Shown here: piece after piece, positions 27,501-35,429 of the stretch
How the letters are laid out: every line of letters starts with the position of its first letter
Numbering within the stretch: position 1 is the first letter of the stretch
Origin: an uncultured bacterium
GTDB taxonomy: Bacteria > Bacillota > Clostridia > Lachnospirales > Lachnospiraceae
Assembly: GCA_905215775.1 (NCBI GenBank)
Contig: CAJMRM010000008.1
Span: forward strand, 3,573 to 67,572
Length of the DNA: 64,000 nucleotides
Direction: 5' to 3'
Notes under the pieces: generated by a model
The model's input: the letters and a program-made list of their open reading frames with translations, nothing else
Told to the model about the DNA's origin: nothing
The model's database searches: none
Made by a program: the position numbers and the translations under genes

Positions 27501-27534
27501 CCCGAAGCGATCCCGGGATTTTTTTCCTTTCCAT
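24505..27534 (-). CDS. large baseplate wedge protein (Afp11-like, gpJ family)
   Basis: At 1009 residues this is the bigger wedge subunit. The N-terminus (YTPEWHMDRENPDIGTAL) is the same type of motif as in the neighbouring wedge protein, showing common origin; the baseplate-J core is near residues 760-860 (RAVTGSDYVDLAMEAVGN). The C-terminus carries repeated beta modules (FDRRGWQIGTLPDRLQ). No TM. AAGGAGGGATTTC-ATG supports the start. With gp25 and the 620-residue protein it forms the predicted wedge. Confidence 0.85.
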   Translation of the reverse strand: MERKKIPGSLREIMDEIEKKAAAYTPEWHMDRENPDIGTALAQVYGRMQNSTERKYRALPEKFRTDFFNCLNTSMKASVPARGYAVFGLADSASAGAGLPAGTALKADSEDEYGEKIPVETEEDVFVTPDTLEAVFESSDQEDYIGLYYDRAPAEAQEERGGARGGFPLFMRKAPNLQEHVFFLGHPCVLSVRTRGRIHLAFYERKGVSVERGILQAMTEPEKAEFFYLSEAGEVCFLPAVLTGSGLVLTKTADMPLWEETEMAGKRAYWLGCRIHDKQPFERLAFEEMLLWTECPPMAPELINAAGEECRGGSCFAFGEQPSVYGDIYFLSEEVLGKKGAVVELAFEQEFARVPAAPPAEGNSIRWKLVMPKEEVRPEKEYEIAIEEVVWEYYNGRGWTSLFPDSAYSRIFHSSDGRYRKLKRVEFTCPEDMERALVGAAETFAVRARILKISNAFKTSGYYMAPVISGVSLRYRYASDSSRPEFFYEKNNLEERFLTADQCLGTMKAHRPVFGTGDREPALYLGFRERMDQGPVRILWAMEHDLQKKTSELAWEYYRNGQWRNLHPADGTENLKKTGLLTFQGIADADPLRLFGRELYWIRIRDEKAAYRKGGIAVPEIRRFWLNAARVRTVRRGLSERFTMEGYLSGESFRLLNRNIHEASVWVLESRILGEEEMEGLRKEGRLRETRDADGTVKETWIQWEETESFLRHGPADRIYMLDANEGILTFGGGVHGAIPAPGILDGILVEYSMGGGSLCCLGPGEINGLELSAGFVNEAFNPLPLSGGCDRETAGEAMDRAGRELKHHFRAVTGSDYVDLAMEAVGNIEKAASFSGMDLSGARQPGAVTLVVLKKGRGAGETDFGDMRQEIREYLMGRLPAGMAPDSLFIREPLMVEIELLVTAEVEGFSDMFPVREAIGKALEEFLDPVTGNFDRRGWQIGTLPDRLQMETVIKKVPGLLSLKSLVAFGRLPGEPGRPEVDLEEIRRHPYVLPFGGCHQIRIQTAGQ

Positions 27535-27552
27535 GAAATCCCTCCTTCCTTT

Positions 27553-27957
27553 TTATAATTCGATTCCCTCGTTCAGATAAAAGGGATAGACCAGATTGTA
27601 GGGATTATTGGTGGCCCGGACCACATAAGAGAGGGATATCCTCAAACGCCCTGCCTCCTGTTCCGGCGCGATCTCCACATGGATATCGCGGATCCTGGGC
27701 TCCCACCGGATCAGCGCCTCCCGGACACTTTCCTCCATCTGGGATACGGTACCGTAGTCCATGGTCTCAAAAGCAAACTCATGGATCCCGCAGCCAAACT
27801 CCGGCCGCATGACGCGCTCGCCTCTGCGGGTCATCAGGATGATGTAGATGGCCTGCCGGATATCCTCTTCATATTCCGCCGTCCGGAACCGTCCGCTGGC
27901 CGGATCCACTGACACTGGAAAAGCAAATCCCTTTCCCAGAAAACCTCCGCTCTCCAT
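27553..27957 (-). CDS. gp25-like baseplate wedge protein
   Basis: A 134-residue gp25/lysozyme-like-fold wedge protein. Diagnostic features are GRFRTAEYEEDIRQAIYIILMTRRGERVMRPEFGCGIHEFAFE, that is, the conserved RxGExxxxPxFG segment that pairs with the first sheath ring. ATG codons occur at 27963 and 27957; GGAGG is 1 nt from the first and 7 nt from the second, so 27957 is chosen. This is a near-universal contractile-tail gene and anchors the interpretation of the cluster. Confidence 0.92.
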   Translation of the reverse strand: MESGGFLGKGFAFPVSVDPASGRFRTAEYEEDIRQAIYIILMTRRGERVMRPEFGCGIHEFAFETMDYGTVSQMEESVREALIRWEPRIRDIHVEIAPEQEAGRLRISLSYVVRATNNPYNLVYPFYLNEGIEL

Positions 27958-27972
27958 TTTCATTCCTCCCCG

Positions 27973-28746
27973 CTAGTTCAGCTTTACCATAGCCCCCTTG
28001 ACCTCCAGCATAGCCCCGGATTCCAGCTTCATGCTGGCGTCTGCCTTGACCTGGATCTGGGAGCCCTGGAGCCCTGCCGTCTGCCCTTTCAGCTTCAGGC
28101 TCTGTCCTGCTTCGATGGAAACAGTGCCGGAATTGATGGTAAGCTTATTATTTTCTATGGTCAGCGCCGCCGTTCCTCCGATGGCCAGCTCGATCTTTTT
28201 GGCCGCATTGAGCCGGATCACTCCCTGATCGGCATTGATATCCAGACAGTTGTCTCCCTTTGAATCGCCCACAGTGACCGTTTTCTTCTCTGCGTCCACC
28301 TCCACTGTAAGCGCACCGCCCACAGACAGCATTACCTTCTGCTTCTTATCCTCGTCCTGGATCCATGCCTCAACCCCGCCTCTGGTCCGGAATCCCTTTT
28401 TCTGGTTTTTCTCTGCGGGGATCCCTTCTGGCGGCTTCATGTCCGGACTGGCAAAGCATCGGGTGATCACCGGCGCGTCAGGATCCCCGTTTAAAAATTC
28501 CACCAGGACCCGGGAACCGACTTCCGGCAAAAACCAGGTTCCTCCCTTATCTGCCGCATATTCCAGGGCTACCAGGGCCTTTCGGGTCTTTTTTCCCTTT
28601 TCCCCCAGCTCATATTCCACCTTCGCTGTTACAAGGCCGTCTGCTTCCACCCGGCAGTCCTCCATGACCATTCCCATGGCTGGTCCGGACGCCCGGTTTC
28701 CCGTTTCCCGGACCGGCGCCGGATCTATAAAAAAACCATCTATCAT
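27973..28746 (-). CDS. spike protein, gp5-like OB fold with beta-prism tail
   Basis: This 257-residue protein has an N-terminal OB-fold typical of gp5/VgrG (GMVMEDCRVEADGLVTAKV, then LPEVGSRVLVEFLNGDPDAPVI) and a C-terminal repetitive region with short strands (INADQGVIRLNAAKKIEL, LTINSGTVSIEAG) as in the trimeric spike. The frame is open 52 codons further, inside the previous gene, but the GGGAG 5-9 nt before the ATG at 28746 and the protein start MIDGFFIDP favour this start, 2 nt after the preceding stop. In Afp8 and VgrG the base and spike are one chain; here they are two genes. Confidence 0.87.
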   Translation of the reverse strand: MIDGFFIDPAPVRETGNRASGPAMGMVMEDCRVEADGLVTAKVEYELGEKGKKTRKALVALEYAADKGGTWFLPEVGSRVLVEFLNGDPDAPVITRCFASPDMKPPEGIPAEKNQKKGFRTRGGVEAWIQDEDKKQKVMLSVGGALTVEVDAEKKTVTVGDSKGDNCLDINADQGVIRLNAAKKIELAIGGTAALTIENNKLTINSGTVSIEAGQSLKLKGQTAGLQGSQIQVKADASMKLESGAMLEVKGAMVKLN

Positions 28747-28748
28747 GC

Positions 28749-29837
28749 CTACTCCCATCCCTCCATGGTAAAACTGGTAAAAAATCCCTCGCTGTCCAGG
28801 GTATGGGTCACCTGGGTTATATAATACTTCTGGTTCATAACACTGTCTACCCGGGAAAGCCGGAGAAACCTGCCAGGAATGATCTCCGGCAGTCCTACGC
28901 ACACGGCGTCCGCCTTCTGCCTCCTGGCGAGAAATGCGGCGGCCAGCGTTTCTGCCCGTTCCTTTGCCTGAGCGCTGCTTGTACAGGACAGATCCGTCAC
29001 CAGCCGCTCTCCTGGACCTCCCAGAACGTCCGTCTGCCTGTCCATAGCCTTGGACGCAGCCGTCCCCTCCACACGCTTTCCGGAGACTGGATCGTAGCCC
29101 ATAACGGTGATCTTCTGGTTCTCGTAGCTGGCTTTCCGCGAAAAGCGCACCAGTCCTCCTCCCACGCTCAATGTCATGATCGGCTGGGAAACGCTCCTCG
29201 GCTTCCTGAAATACGCCTTATCCGCCACCACAAAAAATTCCCGGTCCGTCCGTCCGCTCTGGATCAGATCCTTTATGATAAAATCATAATCGGACGCCCT
29301 TTGGCTGATAGAGCCGTCCTCAAAATTTTCTTTCGTGGCATCTATCTTAACGCTGCACAGCTTTTTGTACCGCTTCATAATGTCCTGGACTGCGTCCGAA
29401 TAGTTTTTCACCGCGTGCTCCCTGCACCGGAAATTGTCCGTCATCATCAGCCACCGGACGTCCAGTGCCGTAAATTCTGCGGTGATCCCCTCGTCCGCAT
29501 CCAGCGTCATTTCGACAGAAGCCAGAAAGCCCTTAAATACTTTCTGGAAGCTGGATACGTAGCCCAGGCTCACCTCGACCTCTTTTCCCAGAACAGCCAG
29601 ATCCTTCACAGATTTTTCAAATGAGCCGTTTTTATAATCATAGCAGCTGCCCAGGACGATCCTGGCGCTGCCTGCGCTGTTCAGGGAAAGGGTCACCTCC
29701 GCGGACAGGATCCGGACCTCCTTTTTCTGGACGACATCTGTACCGCCGATCTTGAATTTCAAGGCAGGCGTGGTGAAGTTTTTATATTTTTTCTGCAGGC
29801 TCTCATACTCATAAGCGTCTGTCATCAGATCGGCCAT
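28749..29837 (-). CDS. spike base / hub protein, gp27-like (late control D family)
   Basis: This 362-residue protein is the hub half of VgrG/Afp8: beta-barrel segments VRILSAEVTLSLNSAGSARIVLG, EVEVSLGYVSSFQKVFKGFL, and a C-terminal VDSVMNQKYYITQVTHTLD, all typical of phage late-control-D/gp27. Three copies would match the threefold spike to the sixfold tube. AAGGAGGAACC precedes the ATG. The spike tip gene follows after 2 nt, so equimolar translation is likely. Confidence 0.85.
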   Translation of the reverse strand: MADLMTDAYEYESLQKKYKNFTTPALKFKIGGTDVVQKKEVRILSAEVTLSLNSAGSARIVLGSCYDYKNGSFEKSVKDLAVLGKEVEVSLGYVSSFQKVFKGFLASVEMTLDADEGITAEFTALDVRWLMMTDNFRCREHAVKNYSDAVQDIMKRYKKLCSVKIDATKENFEDGSISQRASDYDFIIKDLIQSGRTDREFFVVADKAYFRKPRSVSQPIMTLSVGGGLVRFSRKASYENQKITVMGYDPVSGKRVEGTAASKAMDRQTDVLGGPGERLVTDLSCTSSAQAKERAETLAAAFLARRQKADAVCVGLPEIIPGRFLRLSRVDSVMNQKYYITQVTHTLDSEGFFTSFTMEGWE

Positions 29838-29856
29838 GGTTCCTCCTTCGCTCCGG

Positions 29857-30549
29857 CTAAAGGGCCGGTATCCTGATGACCTGGCCCGGCCGGATATCCA
29901 GCGGGTTCATAATGTGATTGGCTTTGGCGATGATCCGCCACTTCTCACAATCGTCATATTCCTCATAGGCCAGGGACCAGAGGCTCATGCCCTCCACCAC
30001 CACCCGGCTCTTGGTCCGGTCCGGCGATTCAAAGGGACTGGTCTTTCTTGCCAGCGCCTCCTCCACATCCTCTTCGATGGTAATGGAGACTCTGGCCCTG
30101 ATGGGCTTTCCCTCCCTGGTAAACATGGTATACTCTTCGCTGAGGCTCGTGATGCTGCCCCGGAAGTTCAGATTTCCCCAGCTGAAGATCACCTGAGGCG
30201 GGCGGTGCTCCGTCCCCTCGACCCATACGGCGGCCATCAGCTGCTTTATCTTATCCGTTACCGGCTTCACCCTTGACTCGTCATAGCCCTTCTCCTGCAG
30301 GCCCGACAGCAGGGAGCTCCCGCCGCTCATGCTGTCAAAAAGCAGAGTGGCCGTCAGCACACGCCTGGCTCCGCTTATGAATACCCTGCTTCCGGCGTCT
30401 GCTCCGATGGCGGGAACGCTTTTATAAGTCGGCGTACTTTTTATGGTGTAGGATGACGGGTTAAAGCAGAACTCCACACCCGTGGAATCCTTCTTTTTCC
30501 CCTTGGAATCGCAGAGATAAATCCGTCCCTTTTTCAGTGATGATCCCAT
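29857..30549 (-). CDS. LysM-domain baseplate hub protein (Afp7-like)
   Basis: A 230-residue protein whose residues about 10-170 form the beta-rich body (VEFCFNPSSYTIKSTPTY) and whose C-terminal 45 residues form a LysM motif (SLWSLAYEEYDDCEKWRII, then NPLDIRPGQVIRIP). This arrangement is that of Afp7/Pvc7 and T4 gp53, which link the tube/hub to the wedge; LysM here serves protein packing rather than peptidoglycan binding in known structures. AAGGAGGCAGAT lies before the ATG. Confidence 0.87.
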   Translation of the reverse strand: MGSSLKKGRIYLCDSKGKKKDSTGVEFCFNPSSYTIKSTPTYKSVPAIGADAGSRVFISGARRVLTATLLFDSMSGGSSLLSGLQEKGYDESRVKPVTDKIKQLMAAVWVEGTEHRPPQVIFSWGNLNFRGSITSLSEEYTMFTREGKPIRARVSITIEEDVEEALARKTSPFESPDRTKSRVVVEGMSLWSLAYEEYDDCEKWRIIAKANHIMNPLDIRPGQVIRIPAL

Positions 30550-30561
30550 ATCTGCCTCCTT

Positions 30562-33500
30562 TTACAGGCCGCGGCGGAGCCGCTCCATCTGCATCTGATC
30601 CTGGAGCTTTTTCATAACCGATCTGGAAACCCGGGCCTCCGCTGCTGCCTCACTCCCTGTTTCCCGGTCTTTTTTGATCCGTTCCAGTTCTTTTTCCTGG
30701 CTTTCCATACGCCTCAGAAGATTTTCCAGCTGGAGCCGGTCCTGCGTGCTCCCCTCCTGGGTCACGGTCTGGCTTCTGGTAATAAACTGGATATCGGTGA
30801 TCTCATCCTTTACCTGCTGCCGGACCTCCTGCTTAATCGCCATCCGGTTTTCAGGCTGCGGCTCCCCCGCCTGACGGCCGTTCCCCGCTCCCTGGTTTAT
30901 CACCAGATCCGCTGGGCTGTAAACCGGGGCAGTCTGCTCCTCCGCCCCTTCCGGTCGGCCCGCTCCTGTTTTCCCGATCCCGGCCCCTTGTCCGGCCGGA
31001 TCCAGGTCCCTCTGTTCTTTCCGGGGACTGTCGTATGCGGCCGCTTCTCTCTTCCCTTCCGCTTCCGGAACACGTCCCACAGAAGCAGCCAAAGACTCCT
31101 CCTGCTCCACCCGGATCCGCTTCTGGCGAAGCCGCTCCAGGGTATGGACCGCCGTCTCACGGCCAATGAAAAGTGAAGCGGGATCTCCCCTTCTGTCCTG
31201 GATCTCAGGCTGCCACAGGGGATCGGCGCTGGTTTTTAGATAAACAGGAGATCCGGACATGGCGCGATCCGCCGGAGGAAGTAAGAACAGTTCCATTGCT
31301 TTTCCCCGTATCTCCCGGAGTACGCCCTGTATCTGGATCTCCCGATCCGCCCAGCCCCCACGGCGCCCGGCTGTGGAAGTACCAGAGCGGCCGGCTTCCC
31401 CACCGGTTCCCTGACCGGAAACCGGCCCAGCCTGATCCTCAAAAAACTCCAGGGCTCCTCTTTTTTTTTCCGCCAGAGGAAGCTCGTCTTCCTCCCCGAC
31501 GGAATCCTCTCTTCCCATAATAGGAAGAAAAAATCGTGAGATGGCGGACGCATCCTCTTCTTTCCGGGGCTTCTCCTGGAAATTCCTTCCGGCTTCTCCG
31601 GAAAGCTCCCGGATCCGGCGGACCGTCCGGGCAGCGCCTTCTCCCGCGTTTTCCCAGACATTCTCCCCGCTGCCTTCCATATGCTGAACGCCAGGTCCGT
31701 TCTGCCTTAAAAGCTCCAGGACACGCTCTGCCAGCTGTACCGCACGGCGGTCTTCCCAGGCTCCTGCGCCTTCCGATTCCGGAAGGGCCGCGGCCTCCGT
31801 TCTCCCGGCTCCGGCATCGTCATAGAAAGCTCCCGGTCTGATCTCCAGCCCATCCTTCCGCCTCTGGTCCGGTCCGGTATCCGGTATCCGGTCCGTACCC
31901 CGGTCCAGATACTCCAGGACTCTCTGCTTTTCCTCTGCCAGAGAGACCGCGTCCTCCTCCCGGCTGGATTCCTCCTCCAGAAAGGACAGGAATGGAGCCG
32001 GAGCAGCGTCTGCACGCTCCTGCCTTTTAAGCTCCTCCAGAAAGATCCGCCAGGACTCCCCGGAAAGCTCCCGGATCCGGCGGACTATCCGGCTCCCGGT
32101 CTCTTTCTGCTTCTGGCCCTCCGGCCCGTCTGTTCCCTGCTCCCGGCCTGCGGTCCGGGAGGCTCCGTCCTGTTCCTCCGTCGGTAAATACGAAGACAGG
32201 ATCCGGCTTTTCACCAGGCGGTCTCTGAGGATCTCATACCCGGCTCCAAAGATCCGCTTTGGAGACGCCTCTTCCAGAAGCGCCCGGATCAGTTCTCCCT
32301 TTTGGGCGGACATCACTTCCGGAGTTTCCGGCTCCTCTGTCCCCGTTCTGTTCTGAAGCCAGGAAAAAACAGGTCCCTCAAGCAGCCCTCCGGACTCTCC
32401 AGCCAGGCTCTGGGGCTCTGTCTCTGCCAGCTCCCTTCGGAACAGGCTCCATTCCTCCAGGCTCAGATAGGATACCGCATCGGCCGCCGCCTCCAGGAAT
32501 TCTCTCCGGATATTCCAGATCTCCGCCCGGTCCAGGGCACGCTCCGCCTTCTGCATAGCAGACCGTCCCTCCAGCGCTTCAGCTCCATCCTGCGGCACAT
32601 CCGGCAGTTCCCCGCCTCCGGACACGTCTTCCTTCGTCCCTATAACCGGCCCTGCACCCTGCATCCGCTGGCTTCCGCCGTCCTTCATCCGGATTGCTCT
32701 GCCTTCCGCCGTATGATCCGGCGGCTGATCCGCCCTCCGGCCATCATGCTCCAGGATCCTGTGCTTCTCCGCCGACAGGGAGACCGTCTCCTCCTGTCCA
32801 GAGTCCTCCCAGGATCCAAAAGGGGGGGCTCCAATAAAAGGCAGCGCCCCTTCATAAGCGCCCTCTTCTCCGGAGCTTTCCGGATATTCCATGGGAAAGG
32901 TCCCTGTTCCGCCGTCCGGGCGTGTACCATGGAGGCGTTCCCCTTTTCCCAAAGCCTCTGCTCCCTTTTTCCGGTCCGCAGACTCTGTGACCGTCTCCAG
33001 CACTGTCTCCAGGATCCGCAGACTCAGGCGTTTTTTCCATTCCATCCACTGCTTCCCGGTCATAGAAGCGATTTCTGTCTCCAGAAGCCTTTCTTCAGCG
33101 CCTTCTTTGGCAGTTTCCCCCTCGCCGGTCCCCGTCAGTGAGGACGGGTACGCGAAGAAAACCGTTTCTTCCTGGTGTGAGGCTTCCAGCTGCACCCGGA
33201 CGCTGCCAGCGCGCACATCGCCGGAAAGGGCCTCCGGCTTCGTTTTCTCCTGTCCGCCGGCCTTTTTTTCTGCCTGGCGCTTCAAATGCTCCTCTGATGC
33301 AAGCTCCCGGATATGCCGGTTTTCCCGGATCATTTCCAGGATCCTGTTCTTCTCCCTGGAAATATTGTTCTCGTTTTCTGGATTTTCCGGATCGTTTGAA
33401 TGATTTAAATATTCTAATGTTTTCAGATAGGATTCCAGCGTAATTTCCAGATCCTCCCCTTGACGGAAGGAATCTGGCTTCATGGAAACAAGGCGGTCCG

Positions 33501-34365
33501 GAAGGATCGTCTCCAGAAGTTCCCGGTCCTGCAAAATATTTCTGGTCCTCTCCCTTAAGAGATCCAGCTCCCGGGTCCAGCGTTCTGCCGAAATCCCAGA
33601 CAACCGTTTTTCCAGGGCCGGCAGCGAGCCGACTCCTGCCGCCCGGAACAGGATCTCCTGCTCCCATCGGGGCGAGCGCTGAACCTTCCAGAAAAACTGC
33701 CTGGCAGGCTCTGCCTTCCATGAAGGGGATGCCTGCCTGGAGGGAAGTCCGTCAAGAAAGCCCTGCATCATGACCCCCGTAACGGTCCGCCTCTCTGTTT
33801 TCCGTTCTGCCTGACGAAGGATCTCCTTGAGCCTCTGTTCCTTTCTGTCCGCCAGCTTCCTGTCTTCCTCCGAAAAAGCCTCCCGTCTGTGCGGATCCTT
33901 CTCCCCCCGGCTTTCCGGGACCGTCTGTCTGCCGCTGGTCTGCAGCACCGCCCTCTCATGCTCCCGGACCAGCTCCCTGTACATTTCCCGGAGTTCTCTG
34001 ACCTCCCGGCCCATGGCCGCGCTTCCCGAAAGCCGCAGGAGAAGCTGCTCACAATGAAGGCGGACGTTCCAGTAATATTTTCTTTCGTAGGACTGGTTCA
34101 GATAGGAAACCCGGATCCGGTTCATGAAGGAAAGCTGGGACACCAGCTCCCGGACTGCCTCCCTGTCCTCCTCCTCTCTCCGGGAGTCCGGATATACAAA
34201 AGAAGCAGACGGCAGATCATACCCCTCTGCCTGGCGGTATTTTTCCAATATCCCCATGGCAAACGCATATCCTGCCGCTGCCTGTATTCCGATCCTTACG
34301 CTTTTCCGGCCGGGAAATTCCCTCCGGCTTCCGGTTATATCCCGGGCTGTCCGCTTCAGCTCCAT
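30562..34365 (-). CDS. long charged repeat protein, tape-measure candidate
   Basis: This 1267-residue protein has no recognised domain. It is rich in Glu, Arg, Gly and Ser, with predicted helices separated by disordered stretches, and no TM. Internal repeats are visible: a module containing SLxxEKxRxLEx recurs at about residues 528-541, 808-821 and 963-976, each time after a PFxxFL-like stretch, and RRIRELSGE recurs at about 763 and 916. A C-terminal coiled coil (about 1195-1267) ends the protein. It lies after the frameshifting chaperone and second tube gene and before LysM, the region where phages keep their tape-measure gene, and its length would suit that job. Against this, most tape measures carry hydrophobic segments. 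No other ORF in the cluster is a better match except the 1602-residue protein. Confidence 0.5.
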   Translation of the reverse strand: MELKRTARDITGSRREFPGRKSVRIGIQAAAGYAFAMGILEKYRQAEGYDLPSASFVYPDSRREEEDREAVRELVSQLSFMNRIRVSYLNQSYERKYYWNVRLHCEQLLLRLSGSAAMGREVRELREMYRELVREHERAVLQTSGRQTVPESRGEKDPHRREAFSEEDRKLADRKEQRLKEILRQAERKTERRTVTGVMMQGFLDGLPSRQASPSWKAEPARQFFWKVQRSPRWEQEILFRAAGVGSLPALEKRLSGISAERWTRELDLLRERTRNILQDRELLETILPDRLVSMKPDSFRQGEDLEITLESYLKTLEYLNHSNDPENPENENNISREKNRILEMIRENRHIRELASEEHLKRQAEKKAGGQEKTKPEALSGDVRAGSVRVQLEASHQEETVFFAYPSSLTGTGEGETAKEGAEERLLETEIASMTGKQWMEWKKRLSLRILETVLETVTESADRKKGAEALGKGERLHGTRPDGGTGTFPMEYPESSGEEGAYEGALPFIGAPPFGSWEDSGQEETVSLSAEKHRILEHDGRRADQPPDHTAEGRAIRMKDGGSQRMQGAGPVIGTKEDVSGGGELPDVPQDGAEALEGRSAMQKAERALDRAEIWNIRREFLEAAADAVSYLSLEEWSLFRRELAETEPQSLAGESGGLLEGPVFSWLQNRTGTEEPETPEVMSAQKGELIRALLEEASPKRIFGAGYEILRDRLVKSRILSSYLPTEEQDGASRTAGREQGTDGPEGQKQKETGSRIVRRIRELSGESWRIFLEELKRQERADAAPAPFLSFLEEESSREEDAVSLAEEKQRVLEYLDRGTDRIPDTGPDQRRKDGLEIRPGAFYDDAGAGRTEAAALPESEGAGAWEDRRAVQLAERVLELLRQNGPGVQHMEGSGENVWENAGEGAARTVRRIRELSGEAGRNFQEKPRKEEDASAISRFFLPIMGREDSVGEEDELPLAEKKRGALEFFEDQAGPVSGQGTGGEAGRSGTSTAGRRGGWADREIQIQGVLREIRGKAMELFLLPPADRAMSGSPVYLKTSADPLWQPEIQDRRGDPASLFIGRETAVHTLERLRQKRIRVEQEESLAASVGRVPEAEGKREAAAYDSPRKEQRDLDPAGQGAGIGKTGAGRPEGAEEQTAPVYSPADLVINQGAGNGRQAGEPQPENRMAIKQEVRQQVKDEITDIQFITRSQTVTQEGSTQDRLQLENLLRRMESQEKELERIKKDRETGSEAAAEARVSRSVMKKLQDQMQMERLRRGL

Positions 34366-34805
34366 ATCTTCCTCAACTCCTCAAAGCCAGAGATTTCCTG
34401 AAGCCCGCTGTGGCGGATCTCCAGCTTCTCGATCAGCACATCCTTCCCCAGGGCGTCCAGAGCGCTCATCTCCCATCGGGTGATGATCCCCTCGTCAAAG
34501 GAATACGCCTTAAAGATCATCCGGTTATTCTTCACCAGGATAATACCGCCCTTCACCACAGTTCCGGCCTTCAGCCCGGCACTTTTAAGCTCCAGCTTTA
34601 CAGAAAGCCCCCGCTCCAGCACCAGAGACTCCGCCTGGCTCTTCTGCTTATACAGAAGCACCGGGCGCTCGTTGGCCCCGCCTTCATTTACAGTTTCCAC
34701 CTCTACGGAGCCGGAAATATTGCTGACCCGGGCAAAGCTGTACATCTTCTCCCCCAGGATCACATGGAACCGGTTATTTAAAAGAAGGGTCTCCCTCATG
34801 GTCAT
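34356..34805 (-). CDS. second tail-tube-like protein (gp19 fold, Afp5-like)
   Basis: A 149-residue protein with the gp19-like tube pattern: FARVSNISGSVEVETVNEGG near the N-terminus (compare GFSEVTGFDATIEPIEY in the main tube) and a C-terminal EMSALDALGKDVLIEKLEIRHSGL (compare SEIAIETLEIVHEG). Afp5/Pvc5 are such second tube proteins that form the first ring on the hub. AGGAGG, 8 nt before the ATG, overlaps the stop codon of the DUF6760 reading frame (TAGGAGG), suggesting coupling to frameshifted ribosomes. Confidence 0.75.
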   Translation of the reverse strand: MTMRETLLLNNRFHVILGEKMYSFARVSNISGSVEVETVNEGGANERPVLLYKQKSQAESLVLERGLSVKLELKSAGLKAGTVVKGGIILVKNNRMIFKAYSFDEGIITRWEMSALDALGKDVLIEKLEIRHSGLQEISGFEELRKIWS

Positions 34806-34817
34806 AGCGGCGTCCTC

Positions 34818-35012
34818 CTAGATCTTAAACGCGTTTTCCGGCTCATCGTTCAGTTTCCGGTTGATGGCCGAGATCTCATTGCACCAGCGGATCCGCTCCA
34901 GATGGCTGAAGCTCATGATCTCCTGGTGGCTCCAGTGCATATAATAGGCAATGAATCCTGCCTCTTCATAAATCTTTTCTGCCGGGTATGTCTTTATACT
35001 CCGGCTTCTGTA
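34818..35012 (-). CDS. DUF6760-like extension read in the -1 frame of the hub chaperone gene
   Basis: From 35012 down to the TAG at 34818 the -1 frame encodes 64 residues containing TYPAEKIYEEAGFIAYYMHW and HLERIRWCNEISAINRK, which I recognise as the DUF6760 pattern of small CIS/phage-tail proteins. The frame has no ATG, GTG or TTG before the conserved part; the only ATG codons (such as 34916) are inside it. Its upstream limit is a TAA at 35063. A slippery heptamer and hairpin sit exactly where the two frames would join, so the natural product is probably a 181-residue fusion: 117 residues of the gp51-like protein plus these 64. Initiation at a rare codon is the alternative. Confidence 0.72.
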   Translation of the reverse strand, partial: YRSRSIKTYPAEKIYEEAGFIAYYMHWSHQEIMSFSHLERIRWCNEISAINRKLNDEPENAFKI

Positions 35013-35018
35013 AAATTT
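34981..35018 (-). promoter_or_regulatory. programmed -1 ribosomal frameshift signal
   Basis: On the minus strand the heptamer A-AAT-TTT (35018-35012) fits X-XXY-YYZ in the frame of the 122-residue chaperone gene. After a 6-nt spacer (ACAGAA) comes a hairpin from 35005 to 34981: GCCGG pairs with CCGGC and GTAT with ATAC, with one bulged A and a 6-nt loop, nine pairs in all. The zero-frame TAA (34996-34994) lies within the hairpin. Slippage would join the gp51-like frame to the DUF6760 frame. Spacing and geometry are those of classical phage tail-chaperone frameshifts. Confidence 0.75.
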
Positions 35019-35362
35019 ACCGGTATGTCGATCTCTTTCCCGCAGTGGGGACAGATCCCCTTATAAGCAGGAACGTCCATGGCGTTGATCCTCTGATACA
35101 GATCCTGCAGGTAAGCCAGATCCATCGTAAAAAGGTTTTCCACGACCCTGGTGTCCACCGCCGGCAGACTTCCGAGCCTGGTGATCACCCGGGCCAGAAG
35201 AATGATCGTAAGATATCCCGGATTCTGTTGGACCCTGGGATCCTTTAAGGGAAGGATCTCGTCGGCCGCGTTGGCCAGCCGCATGGTCCCCTCCCGGTGG
35301 AGATTCCCATCCCGGTCCACAAAGCCCCGGGGAAGGGTAAAATTAAACTCTGTCTGAAACAT
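34994..35362 (-). CDS. T4 gp51-like baseplate hub assembly chaperone (zero-frame product)
   Basis: The zero-frame product has 122 residues: FNFTLPRGFVDRDGNLHREGTMRLANAADEI is the typical start of the T4 hub-assembly-chaperone/phage tail assembly family, and ILLARVITRLGSLPAVD is its helical core. A small CPHCGKE segment near residue 107 suggests a zinc or redox site. It probably helps assemble hub or tube proteins and is not in the final particle. GGGAGGCGCAC precedes the ATG. Its 3' end holds the -1 frameshift signal, giving short and long forms from one gene, as with gpG/gpGT in lambda and E/E' in P2. Confidence 0.8.
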   Translation of the reverse strand: MFQTEFNFTLPRGFVDRDGNLHREGTMRLANAADEILPLKDPRVQQNPGYLTIILLARVITRLGSLPAVDTRVVENLFTMDLAYLQDLYQRINAMDVPAYKGICPHCGKEIDIPVNFTEAGV

Positions 35363-35376
35363 GTGCGCCTCCCAAC

Positions 35377-35390
35377 GGTCCCAAAGGACC
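35377..35390. repeat. small inverted repeat upstream of the hub chaperone gene
   Basis: GGTCC-CAAA-GGACC, a 5-bp stem with a 4-nt loop, lies about 15 nt upstream of the chaperone start and could partly mask its ribosome site. Weak evidence of function. Confidence 0.3.
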
Positions 35391-35429
35391 CATCTGCCTC
35401 ACAGAAGAAGTGGATTCTCCTATGAAACG

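Noticed and set aside
27973..28902. Longer version of the spike protein starting inside the gp27-like gene
   Set aside because: The extra 52 residues are read from the overlapping gene in another frame; ribosome site and family start support 28746.
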